A DNA stretch of 64,000 bases from Triops longicaudatus (Eukaryota; Arthropoda; Branchiopoda; Notostraca; Triopsidae), in assembly GCA_022885665.1 (NCBI GenBank), contig JAGQDJ010000118.1, positions 1 through 64,000 on the forward strand, written 5' to 3'. Each line of letters opens with the position of its first letter. Within the stretch, counting starts at the first letter, position 1. Shown one piece after another: positions 14,420-26,812 of this stretch. Made by a program: the position numbers and the translations under genes. The notes under the pieces are model-generated. The model was not told where the DNA came from and ran no database searches. It saw only the letters and a program-made list of their open reading frames with translations.

Positions 14420-17400
14420 TCACAAGGCCGTAAACATGGGACTGGACTTTGGTATTGGCTGGGGTAACGACACGTTGAGATCAGCACGTTTTGGGTCGGC
14501 AACGAAATTTTGCGTCAGATGATGATCGGGCTCTGCGGTTGGCGCTTCAGAGGGGAAAGGGAATCCCGGAGCGTAATTCGGGTTTGAAAAGCTCCGAGCA
14601 GTGGGACTGTAGAATCCCGAATCTTGTCGTGTCGGGTCAGGGTGTAGTTTCTTACCACTGTACATCCCGGTTTTATCTACGAAATTTTCGGTGACTTCGG
14701 TGACGTTCTCACCGAAATGAAGCATAGGCTTCAGTTCTATGACGTTCTGAGGATCCTCCTCGTCCACTCGGGGCAGATTGCCCGATTTGAAGTCAAAGTC
14801 GAAATGGGAATTATCGCCCCGGGGACTAAAAACGTCCGGCGTTTGCACGTTCAGAGGCGACATGAGAAGATAGTCGGAGCCGCTATTGCTATTACGCCCT
14901 CCGGTATGGTTAGAAGCAAGGCCCACATCATTGTTGAGATAATCATGATTATGTTGGGAGTTGACAAGCTGTTGCGTATTGACGTAGTCGTGGTCTCTGT
15001 CGGGCGAGGGTCGCGCCATGAAGGTATAGTCAGGGGAACTAACCATATCTAAATAGTCACTCGCTTTGCGCTCGTCGTTGAGCATCATGTAGGGTGTATT
15101 CAGATCAATGTAATGCCGCCGGACCGAGGCTTCTAACAGATTGCCGAGTCGCTCTTGCAAGTCCGTAAACGACGGTCTCTCGCGTGGATCCACGAACCAA
15201 CAATCCCTCATTACCTCGTAACTGAAAAGGCAAAATGGAAATTATTCAGAGAACTTCACACATTGTGGATGACACCTGATGGGAAGGGAAAGCAAGAAAC
15301 GATACTGACGTTGGAGACACGTTCAAGCAGGAACTCGTATGAAAAGAGATGGCAAGAATGTACTACAAGGATAACAACAAAAGTAGCTTCATGACTTCGA
15401 CAATACATTCGCTACTAGAAAAAACATCATTACAGCGTTTTGCTTTAGCAGCAATACGCTTCTCCGCACTCATCCTGCTAAAAATGCTTAACACTGTAGT
15501 GTACAGTGAGAACATGAAAACTTTGTTGGACATCCGAACGTCAACCACAACGCAGGTTCCTTTAATGGCGTCAAGTCACCTCTAGTGACGCCGTTATGAT
15601 GGCTACTCTACGGTGAACTCGATAAAGCATGCTAACTTACATGTCCCTGTTGGCGTACTTCGGACAATCCATTCGATATCCCTCTTGGATTTTTTTGAAA
15701 AAGGCCTCATCCGCTTGCATATCTAAAAAACGGAGCACGCGTTAAAGAATCCACGGACTCTTGTAATTGAATATATATTGCGAGACTAACCCGGGTACGG
15801 CGTCTTGCCCAGAGAAAAGATTTCCCATAGTACAATACCAAAGGACCACACGTCCGATTGTGTTGAGAAGACACGATCAAAGATGGACTCCACAGCCATC
15901 CACTTAACCGGTAATGGGTCCTGTAACGGAATACAGGAATTACTTGCTGTAGGTTACATTTTAATTATCCAAGAAACTGGCCAACTTACGCCGCCCTTCT
16001 TTTTGTAGTTCTCGCCCTTGCAAACCTCCCTGGCTAAGCCGAAGTCGCAGATCTTGACTATGTTGTTCTCCGCCAACAACACGTTACGAGCAGCTAAGTC
16101 TCCGTGCAACACCTGGTGAGGAATTAAAGCACATACTCGTACAAGCTACTGTAAACGCTGTTACGGTCAACTAACTACCTTTCTGCTGGCTAAGTATTCC
16201 ATGCCTCTTGCAATCTGGAAACCCCAACACAACAAATCCTGTGTACGTAGTGGACATATGTTGTCGCTGTAATCCCCTTTGTAGTTGGATCGCCAAGGAG
16301 CTTGCAAGTTAGAGCCTTGCGAATTGAGCATGGGTTGACCACTGCTGTCCTCCGGAGAGCTCAGACCTGATAGTCACATACACATTACATTAGAGTGGAA
16401 CGTTTCAGTCCCAAACAAACACTTACAATCATAGCTGTACAAGGAGGGCTTAAATGACAACAGTGAGGCAACAATAACACAAATAAATTAGCAGATATTC
16501 ATATCGGCATTACTACAACTAACGTGTAAATAACGGTACAGCTTAACGATTTAAGAATCATCAGTTGTAAGAAGTAGTGCAACAAGCAATTGGAGTAGGA
16601 CTAATAGAAATACTACTAAAAGTAATTTAAATTGCAACTCAAAAAGTTTCACCAATTTTACTTATTTAGTACGCAACTTCCCCGTTCAAAAGGATACCTT
16701 CCCTTACCTGTGGTTATGTAAGTCACTTCGCTTGAAACCGATTCTCGAGGAAAAAACGATGATGTTTGTGAAACGATGGATCGATGTCCGGGACTCAATG
16801 GTCCAGGTGAGGTTGGCACCTCGTAACCCTCTTCAGCGAAACGAGCCGCTCTTTAAAGCAAAAATAATGTTTTTGGTCCTCACAGAGTTTATGTATGAAA
16901 GGCAAACTTACTCTGCAGCCGCTTCGCTAAGCTTGGCAAATCGCTCAGCGCCAATACTAGGATCGATTGTTCCTTTAAGAAGATCAATTTGATTGACAAA
17001 CTTGTCCCGGTGGCGGATCAAGTAATTCTGGATATTGCCAAACTTGCAGTACTCTACTATAACGAATAACTCGCCTAATGAAATAGACAAAACTGTATCA
17101 CAGTGAAAGCGAACTGGGCATCAAAAATACCTTTAGACACATTTTTTGTGCAAGCACCAAGGAGGTTAACGACATTCAGATGCGAACCCAGGTGAATCAT
17201 AATCTTCAACTCGGAAAGTAGCGCTTTAAAGGCAGTATAATTGGCGTGTGTTTTCACCATTTTCACTGCCACTATCGAAATAGCCTCATCCTGGCTGATG
17301 CCGGTCGCTTCAGCTTTTAGGACGCGTCCAAAGGCTCCCGAGCCCAATTGCTTATCTAACTCGGCCAAACAAATTAAATGAATTGAAATTAATCAAACAC

Positions 17401-20400
17401 GACGTAATGAATAATTTTTTATATTTTAATGTAGATTTTAAATTTGGATGTATAGTTTACCTAACTTAAGTCGTTCGCGCGGAAATTCCCATTGTTTGTC
17501 GTATGGCAGCAACTCAGCTTGTTCGTCGATAGCCAAGTCCCTGTTCATGCTTGTGAGATCACCATTGAGGAACTCTTCAAGATTCTTCACTTTGAAGATT
17601 TTTTCTCTTTTCTGCTCACAAGAAGGTCAAAAATGCATGATTACGCTAGCACTGAATCATAATTCACAAGTAATACATACCTTTTCTTGGTAAATCTTGA
17701 AAAGTAATATTGCCAATAAAATAATGAAAATCACGGACGCGCAAACCACACCCACAATGACACCAGTACTCACAGAATACTCTAAAATCAAAATTAAGAG
17801 TTTTACTTTTAAACACTGTCAATATAATACTTTCATAAATGTTGTGATGACTTACCATCAACGTGCAACTGAAAAACCTTAAATACAGACCCAGCCTTGT
17901 TTTCATAACGACATTTGTAGGTTCCCGCGTTTTCAGCCTTCACGTACTCGAACTTCACCGAAGATTCACCGCCACTATCATGCCCAAAGCCATCGTACTT
18001 TTCTTCATCCTACGTTAAATTCAAAAGCTTTCAAATATACAACCCAGAAATGCAAAATAAATAAATAAACTGACAGAACATAGAATGCATCAGGAGAAAA
18101 TAAAACTAAAATCAGTAATCAAACCAACAAAATTAAAAATACAAAGAAAAATCTTATACATTTTCAATTGCCAATTTGACACTATAATCGCTAACAGTGA
18201 TTCTTAACGCCAACATTACAAATTTATAATCTTTGGAAATTATTTTAGAAAATATTTAAAAGTTACGCATTTTCAAGGCTATAGGCGAGAGCCTTAAAAA
18301 AGGCTATTATAAAAGAAGAGAAACTGTAGACTAAAATTAGACATGGATGTTGAAAGAACGGAAGTCGTTTAATGACGAATTCCAGCACCGTCCTCTCATG
18401 AAGCTTACTCCGGACTAAACCGATGCAGTTATGCGCTTCATACCTTGTACCACTGAACGGTTGGTTCAGGAATTCCGGAAGCATTGCAGAACATATAAGC
18501 TTGATCTCCGGGACGGACCCGTATCTCAGACGACGAGCTCCCATCGAGTATTTCGGGCTTTTGCACAGCTGCAAATCAAATCGTTTCAAATTATTAGAAG
18601 AAAGTTTTTATTTCTTCCATGTTTTTCTTACATTCAGTATAATGAAGAAGAAAACTACTTTGAAAACAGAATCCCGCAGTAATCCTTACCTAATACACGA
18701 AAACTTATCGAAGTCGAATTTTGCTTGTAATCAGCGTAATCCAGCACTTGACATTTATATGTTCCGTTGTCCTGTTGAGTAACATTCGGAAAATCTAGTT
18801 TCTCGATGTAGGATGTCTCGGAGGATTGTTTAATAACGCTATATCCTGCAAACGAATAATTCAAAGGTTCGATTAATACAGCATCTGATCGTTAAATGTG
18901 AAGATAACGATTTGTTTTTGTTTTACACATACCTTGCTCTCCCTTGTCCTCCGTTAACACCACCTCCTGGCCTTTGGCGTTCGTATAGAACCAAGTTACG
19001 GCTTTTTTGTATTTGAAAAGCGAAACACTGCAAGCTATGGAAACGTAAGTTCCCTCAACGACATTACCGAATGGCCCGGTCAGCTTGAATCCGTCAGTTA
19101 TGTCTAAATACATCAATTTTCACTTCGGAACAGAAGTGCTTTTAAAGCTAGTCCGCTTACCTGACACATGAAGTTTAAGAGTCTTGCTGTCACAACCCGG
19201 ATTGCAAGCTTGGCAAACGTACTCTCCCGATGTATTCGCCTTAACTACTATTTTGCTTTGTACTCGGTAAGGCCCAAGCGAATTATCAATAGTATTGATT
19301 TCCTTGCGGCTTAACTAAAAAAAAAAATCAAGACATTTACAAGAGAAAGGAGGGTTTGCAGTGAATTTACTTCAACGAAACTTTTACTGCAATCCCACTT
19401 GGGTAAACAAGGTCGGAAAAGGAAACGAATTTCAGGACTGGGATACGCATCCACTTTGCAAGTCATGGAAATCGCTTTGTTGGTCAGAACCAAAGTATCG
19501 GAATTGGACGTAAATTCTGCTACTTTCGGGCGATCTGTGAATATAGAAAAGGAAATTGGAAAAGAGAACTTTGTGTACATTCTTCGTCCATTTTTCTTCG
19601 TCCTCTTTTTAGTGGCTTTATTTTTTCAAGTTCGTAAGTTTTAATTTCGTTCTTATTTCTGTAGTTTTTATTAATTTGTATATACCATAAGCCAGTGCTT
19701 CTCAAAAGTTTACGCCCAATACCCAAAGTCAACTATCAGAACGTCTCGATACCCAATTATTTTTAAAGTAATTAAATAAAATCAAGTGTAAGACAATTGT
19801 GTACCCAACTGAACGATAAAGAAATCACGTACTAAACTTTTGAGGCGATTTTAAGAATTTTTTTATTTTGCTCGTTAATTTTCACCAGAGAAATTTGGGT
19901 CATAATACCTGATATGGATCATCAAAACTTTTTGAGAAATTCACTGAACAAGTTTGTTAGGAAAACTTCACATTTAAGATTGTTTGGGGAAACGAGTCAT
20001 TCGATAATGTGATTAGAAGGCTTGTTTGCGCCGTTCTAAGGTATTTTTTAACGAAGAGCACACATTGTCAATTAACTATCGTCTATTAACTAACTACTGA
20101 AAATGGTCTAAACTTCTAAGGTGATTGTCAAAAAACTAACTGGGAGATATTACTTATGGTTTGATCAAGACGTTACTTAAACGTCATTTTAATGCACACC
20201 TAAAACTAATTTTGGAAAAGGCTTTACAAAGAGAAGTAAGAAACTTTACTCATTTGTTACAAATGTACTAAGAACGCGTCATACAATTTACTGACAGCTT
20301 GCTACAGTCATAACTACACATAACTTTACTGTCAGTACTCGATGCGCTGAAGCTGTTTTGAAGAAAGAGCCTGAAATGTTCAACGCGCAATTTCCCTACA

Positions 20401-23400
20401 CCTCGGTTAGGTGCCACGTAACTTTCAAAATGCTGTAAGTGCGAGTACAACTAAATTGCTGGAGAGAACAAACGTTATTTTAGCATTCCAGTTCTTTCGG
20501 ACAAAAACCTTCCCAAAAACAGATTTTTAAGCAATATTAATTTCAAGTTCCCTTCAGATGGACTCTATTACTCAAATCCAATCGGTAATTTTCGGTAATT
20601 TGCCGAACACAATTTTCGGTAATTTGCCCACTATTGAGAAGCACTACCATAGGCAATAATTGTATCGTACCTCTAACGTAAAGCGTAAGGTTGACTGCTT
20701 TGGTCACATTTTCCACGATCGCAGTGAAGGTATATACGCCAGCATCTTCCAGTTTAAGACCCGAGATGTTCAATACCGAAGTTCTGCGACCTTCTCTGAT
20801 TTGGAAGCGCGAACTCCCGCCTGCTTTGATCTCCTCACCGTCAGGTTTCCGCCATATCCTGACAGGATTGCGGTTGGCATCGATGTTCACCACCCATTGG
20901 GCATTCAGCGTTGCATTCTCCGTAATGGTTTCAACGACGTTGAGGTGTAGGTACGGTATGTTAAGATCTACAATCAGAGACGGCGTGGTCAGAAACATAC
21001 ATTTGGGAACTCACGTAACAGCCAATTTACCATGGATGTTTACCGATCTGTAAGCAGTCTTGGTCTCTTTTCCGTTGTAATCGGAAACTGTGCAGACATA
21101 AACACCTTCGTCTGCTTTGCTTGCGTTACGAATGACAAGCTTGCTTATAATCGTTCTGTAAAGGCCGAATGGACTTCCCCAAATTGGAGTGTCATCCACG
21201 CGATGCTCCTAAGAAACACAATGGTTTGACTTTTACTACAAATCTGCGCTGGTATCAACATGAAATTACCTGACTTGCAGCATTTGAAGGCATTTCCCAT
21301 CTGGGGATAATACGCGCGTTGACGAAGACGTCTATGGAGCAGTTCAAATTTATTGTGTCACCCACGGTGAAACGCCCACCAGTTGCGTCGTGAATAGTCG
21401 GCGTAGGAACTCCACCAGGATGATCAGCTGTACGTGTAACGAGTATTTAATTACATGTATTTTATAATCAACCATTATAGCTCGTTTCTACACATGCTTC
21501 ATGACCTTCTTAACGGAGGAGTCGCCATTAAAGGTCTCGTGCAGTTGGCATATTCATTATATTTAAAAAAAAACGCTTAAGAAAAGTATATTCATATTTT
21601 CATTGCAATAAATCAAAGACTAGTTATTTTCATAGCCGCAAACACAGCCACATTCTAAGCTTGACCTATAATGGCGCTTACGTCCGTCGGACATCTGTTA
21701 TCAGGCCACGAGACATGTTAGCACAAAGCCTTATTGCTGCAAATTTCCACTATACTTGTACTTGAAAATTGAACATTCGTATTGCCCTCCGTCATGAGAG
21801 CTTATAACAACTTCAAGATATTAATTATTGCCAACTTCAAACTAAAGAACTGGGCTTTTGTTCGAACAGTTCAACTGTTTCCATTTGACACAATCCTAAA
21901 AAGGCGGGAAATGATACTATGGAGGACAAGTACGGTGGGTTTCATTTTCCAGAGACGGCGGAAATTGAGTGAAAGCAGGCTCTCCAGAATGTTAATAAGC
22001 AATGAGCAGCGTTGCGTTTAAATGTAGCCTGCCAAGAAACTTAAGACTTCCGTACTTCGTTGTGTCACCTCATCACGTTTGGAAGCGTGTATGTTAGTTG
22101 ACAAAAATGAAATAATCTGAAATGTCCTTATTCTTAGAATGTGGACTTACAGTTGATCTGGAGTAAAAAGCGCAATTCGCTGCGTGCATCGCCTCGGGTG
22201 CCTATGCATTCATAGTCGCCGTGATGCTCAGCAATAGACGGAGAACGAAGAGTAAAGCCCAGCCGGCCATTATACAACACGCTATCTTCATCAGGCAATA
22301 CCTACGTTCATGCAAAAAATGCCCACTCAAGTGTTATAACGTTGACCGAGCAAACACAGGAAGGAAACCAAAATAGTCCAACAATGGTATGGTTTGGTCC
22401 GAAAGGAGAAGTGAAACATAAGAAAGGACGATACCCGAGAAGTCGCGAAGTAATTGAAATAAAAGTAAGCCGTAACATTATAAGCGTTAGAAAGCACGCA
22501 GCACGGTGAAGCAATACGGATAAGACAAATGTACTAACATTGTACATCCATGTTCATCTTTTGTTCCTCCTCATTCTCGGCGTACGGAGCTGTCGCTTTG
22601 CATGTAAACTCGTCCGCGTGAGACTGGATAATGGCATTGTTAACGTAGAATCCTCGACGTGGATCAAACTTCCATGGTTCTTCGTGTTCATGCTCGGACT
22701 CCGACGGATACACCTATGTATTATTGTACACGTAAAAGGAACGCAAATTGCACCCGGAAGGCAACTTAAAGTACGCTGTGCCAACCAAGAAACCGTCACC
22801 AATCTAGAGAAGCGACTCCTCGCACAAGAAACGAACGCCGACCACGAAAAATACCACCAACACGCAACCACGTTGAAAGATTTGATTACAACGCAGAACA
22901 GAAGGTTTGAATCGTTCTCACCTGTTCGCCATGTTTGACAAGCGTTACATTGACATCTGGGCTTGTTGGCCTACATGGTAAAGTGATGGGATGGGACTCT
23001 CTACCCGATAACACGATTATAGGCACGTGTTGGAATGCCAACAGCTCAGTAGTAGCTAAAGCAAGATAAGTGGTGAGCGGTAGAAACAATTTAAGATTTT
23101 ACTGTCCAATACTCACAATTGACATAAACATAGATATAGTCTACATTTCTGGGATCGTTGTGATCAGTGGTACCGTTATTCAGGCAGTAAAAGTAACCTG
23201 TGTCACTAGGTTCTGCATTTGTCACTTCCAATTCAGCGACGAACGGGTAGTCGCTGTCTTCATTCTCAAAATACGTGACATTCATGCGATCAGTTAGATC
23301 GTAGGAAAAGAAACCGGAATGCGCGATCTAAAAGACGAAGAGAAAGAAATTGATTTAGAAGACTATTACAAGAAGGTGAAATTCAAGCTAAGTGATGTTT

Positions 23401-26400
23401 ACATCTTCTGGTATGGTATGATTCCAGAATACAGACTCCTTGCCTTCACAATGAAGTTTGAACGTCTCCTTTTCCTGGAAAACGATCTCATCCTTAATAC
23501 GACTGATTCTTGGTGGACTGCTCAAAACCTGCAATGACCCTGAAAAAAAAAGAAATATAGAAATATTATAAGGCTATGGAGCAGTTAGGAAAGTCTTCCA
23601 CTAGGAATACATTAATTAGCAAGAATTGGTCCAACCTAGACCAAACCAAATATACACCAACAGCAGTAAATTCACGAAGATAAAACTCACTTGCAGCTAC
23701 CTTATAAATACAGTGATCATTCTGAGACAAAATACTCGCAATACGAAATGCACGACTCCGTGTAAGAGCAAGTTACCTACCAATAGCTGTGCTTTCACTT
23801 ACAGTGTTTTTGTTTGAAGGCTACGTGTTACTTAACCGTGGTATAGGCAAAATTGTGTGTTGAACGGTTCTGGCTTTCAAATATTTCACCGTCTTTTCAG
23901 CAAATATTTCAACATGTCACCAATTTATAACAGTAAAGCGGAGATTCCCCCTATCAATTCTTGCAGCAAGCCCTTGCCTCAACACGTTTCCGCTAGCAGC
24001 TTGCCCCGAAAATTGACACGTGTAACCATGTCTTAAGTTGCTGCAATTGGGTCGAGTTGACACTTGTTCCGAGATAATTTTGGGGCAACTCTCTTGTCAT
24101 TTTTTCGAGGCAAAGGGCAAGTTTCCTAAAAATTTCCCCGTGAAATTGTGACTTGCCGATAGAGTGGCAACTTTTATAGACGATCAGCCAATCAGAGCAC
24201 ATCCTCAACTTGCCCTAACAACTGAACAAGCCTCCTTGAACATCCATTACCATTTTTCTAACCCTACACTCCACTTTTTACATTTTTTCAGTCTAAAAAT
24301 TGCTTACAACATGCTGAATTAAGAATGCAACTACAGTAGAATCTCATTCTTATGAGCTCTTTTTAACGATTTTTTTTTATTGAAAATAGACTGATTTTAA
24401 GGTTTTCCGAAAGTCTTTTCATAGCTTTGACGAAAACGAAATCTATAATTTTTAGGGAATTACTATACTTCACAAAAAGTCGCTTTTAGGTACAACGTCG
24501 AATATTTTCCTGGTCTACGCAGCGCGATACCCATTGCAAATGGCAAACCGTCGATACATTTTGCAAAACCTTTCCTAGCAAATTTGTAACAAACGAATAA
24601 AATGTCTATGTTTTTATGAGACGACTGAAAATTCGAATTTTGATTTCGTTAAAACTGCTCAAGTGACCCTTGAATCCAAATTATTGAACAAATTTATTCC
24701 TGATTTATTTTTTCAAAATTCTCGACGATCTGCACTAAAGAATTCCAAGCTTTAATATGGAAAACGTGTCAGCAAATGCTATTTTTTTCCAAAAAACAAA
24801 CTTCCACGCCTGAACCATGTAGCTTCTGAGTCCCTTGTCGTTCAGTTAGATTCATCGTAGTCTTAAACTTGATTTGTGTTTTTTTTTTATTATTTTGAAA
24901 CACTTTATGTTAGGGAATGGTGGCTGTGTGATAGATGATTTTGGGCAATGGGCAAAACTATTGAGAAAAACTGAATTAACAAATACGCCTATAATAGAAG
25001 TCTAGGCCTAAAAAGTGTCTGCTCTCAGTCGAAACCTGCTTCATATATCGCGAAATGTGCAACTCTAAACACAACACGAAAAAAATAAACCATTCCAAGC
25101 GATGGTCCTGTTCTACATACACGCCATTTGCCTGAGCCTAAGAGTGCCACTGCTAACTTCTCGCTGTTGTGTTCACCTAACCCTCGCTGTTCCTGTGACT
25201 AAAACAATCGTTAAGTAAGCTATCATGCCTGGAAGTATACCGTTTTGCGCAACTCTCTCTCCTCAGAACAAAGCCGAGCAATAACACGCTTATGAAATTT
25301 TCCATAGCCAGTGAGCCACTCACGTAAATTCATTGTTCACAAGTATTTAAAATGGTCATGTTTATTGATATTACTTCCCTAAACTACTATGTTGCTTTAA
25401 CGAACTTCGAGCATGCAGTTATTTGTATCACCGAAGCCCATAACACACGCTTTAAGGGCGATAAAACGCAGTCGCCACGTCAAGTGGCTTAGTTTTGACA
25501 AATGACCTTTTCCAAATCAAGCCGGATTCAGGCCTGAACCACTTCCTATGACTTTAGTGACGGCCACAGACCGCGAAACACCGCAAGGAAAACCATGTCG
25601 GATGCCACAAATGATTGCAGTCACCATTTATTCCTCCAGCAGCTAATCGCTTACAAAGCAATCGAACTTTGCTAATGTCTTTTCTTTGACCTACATTGTT
25701 CGTTTTAGCTATTCTTTTGGATGTGTAGGCGTGTTTTTTTAAAACAGATAAAGTTTTCCTAACATTATCAGGACACATACTTCGATAAGAAACACACGCT
25801 TCCCCTAACATCAATCCCGGACAATTTGACATGCTATAAAATTATTGGCCCTAGAGTGTAGAATCTATGGTGTTATAAAGTCATAACCTCATTGTAAATA
25901 TTTTTGGTAGCATTTGATTTTCTGTCCTAGGTTATCAGCTATAACTTGATTAACATGGTAAAAAACGTATTAAACACTGTTTCTTTCTACGGAAGATAGA
26001 CAGGTTATATGTAAGTCTCGGTATTTACAATAGAAATTCTATCACAGGAACAAGTGATATTTCGTGGTCAGAAAAAGAAAAAGTAATAAGTTACGCTTAC
26101 TGTTTGTGAATCGTCCTTTACTGGAGATAATCAAAAAATGTGCAAGGTCTTAACTGAAAACTGAATTTAGTGAACTTCATCTGACGAGATATTCGCCAGT
26201 CTAAGTTACACAAATTTTAGGGAAAATTAAATGAGTCCAGAAAAAACTGATCACGCTAATCGATTTGATAAGCTTTAATTAACAAAGGTAATTTTCATTA
26301 AAACGAAACATACATTTGTCAATTAATATATAAAGAGTTAATATATAAGGAATTAATATATAATATAAAATATAAGGAGCAAATTTTTGAAAACACTACT

Positions 26401-26812
26401 GTGATAATTGATGTCCTCGTTCTTATTTATCTTCTAGATTAAATATAACATATAATGAATAATAATCAATTGCCAGATAAATAGCACCCTTCCATTAATT
26501 CGGCTTTTTTCAAAGTTTTAACACGAGATTCTGATCTTTTGTAACTTTTGTATTCTGTTAATCTACTGCGCATTCCACAAACGCTAATTTTGAATGATAT
26601 TTTAGTACATGCGGTAATTAAAAAAGAAAACCCTTCGAGAGTCCCAATTTACCCGCCTCCCCACAACTGCACAAGCTCAATTTAGTAGCCTAACCAATCG
26701 AACCAGACCACTTGAACGAATTACGGCACTAGCGACTTCTTTTATATCAAACTCCAACATTACCTCCCGTTAACAACGTCAGGAATAAGATCACCCGGGC
26801 TAAACTAGCCAT
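14420..26812 (-). CDS. Pvr: PVR/VEGF-receptor-like receptor tyrosine kinase, 25 coding exons
   Basis: Receptor for PDGF/VEGF-type ligands at the cell surface. Coding exons 5' to 3' (plus coordinates): 26764-26812, 23403-23539, 23117-23327, 22922-23055, 22546-22713, 22151-22301, 21270-21427, 21031-21208, 20671-20967, 19371-19534, 19161-19314, 18933-19103, 18690-18845, 18444-18568, 17856-18009, 17681-17781, 17461-17611, 17131-17355, 16912-17074, 16708-16850, 16179-16366, 15990-16112, 15791-15920, 15641-15722, 14420-15221. They sum to 4515 nt (1504 aa) with phases matching throughout. Exon 1 encodes a signal peptide (MASLARVILFLTLLTG). About seven Ig-like domains follow, with Cys/Trp and YxC patterns. 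The membrane segment lies near residues 808-832. In the split kinase I see GSGAFG at about 891-896, VAVK Lys near 918, an insert near 985-1100, HGDLAARN at 1129-1136 and DFG at 1149-1151. The tail (about 1240-1504) has YLDM, YLLM, YVNT and YLNN. The least certain junction is the donor of 22546-22713 (gtacaa), chosen by phase. A PDGFR/FGFR-like name is the alternative; domain count and the EFPRERL linker favour PVR/VEGFR. Confidence 0.92.
19535..20670 (-). other. 1.1-kb intron within the Pvr ectodomain
   Basis: The second-longest intron of the receptor gene separates the exons joined as LYVR|DRPKVAEF. It is AT-rich with no coding-like stretch that I could join in frame. Near its right end a short phrase, 'ttcggtaatttgcc', occurs twice (about 20590-20630). 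Confidence 0.5.
23540..26763 (-). other. Long first intron of the Pvr-like receptor
   Basis: This 3.2-kb intron is far larger than the 60-250 bp introns in most of the gene. It contains a short inverted pair (TTGCCCC-type arms at 24001-24014 and 24076-24088), a solo CAGTAGAAnCTC-type end near 24332 that resembles DNA-transposon termini, and AT-rich runs at 26320-26375. One 92-codon open frame (25554-25832, minus) is not recognisable. First introns of receptor genes often hold enhancers, but nothing here proves that. Confidence 0.6.
26764..26812 (-). other. Pvr: Signal-peptide first coding exon of the Pvr-like receptor
   Basis: This 49-nt exon reads M-A-S-L-A-R-V-I-L-F-L-T-L-L-T-G plus one base, then a gtaatg donor. 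Its leftover G joins the GG start of exon 23403-23539 to give Gly-Ser-Leu-Gln, so the frame is kept across a 3224-bp intron. A short positive residue, a hydrophobic core and small residues near the end fit a cleaved signal peptide. I found it by looking for an ATG exon ending in phase 1; no other start is needed. Transcription starts further right and the 5' UTR was not resolved. Confidence 0.75.

Noticed and set aside
22554..22871. Minus-strand open frame overlapping receptor exon 5
   Set aside because: Wrong frame relative to the phase-consistent receptor model.
22540..22938. 132-codon plus-strand open frame with a hydrophobic start
   Set aside because: It lies opposite two confident receptor exons (22546-22713 and 22922-23055); the minus-strand model explains the composition.
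25554..25832. 92-codon minus-strand frame in the receptor's first intron
   Set aside because: It starts with ATG but resembles no family I know, has no splice context, and such a length is expected by chance in 64 kb.
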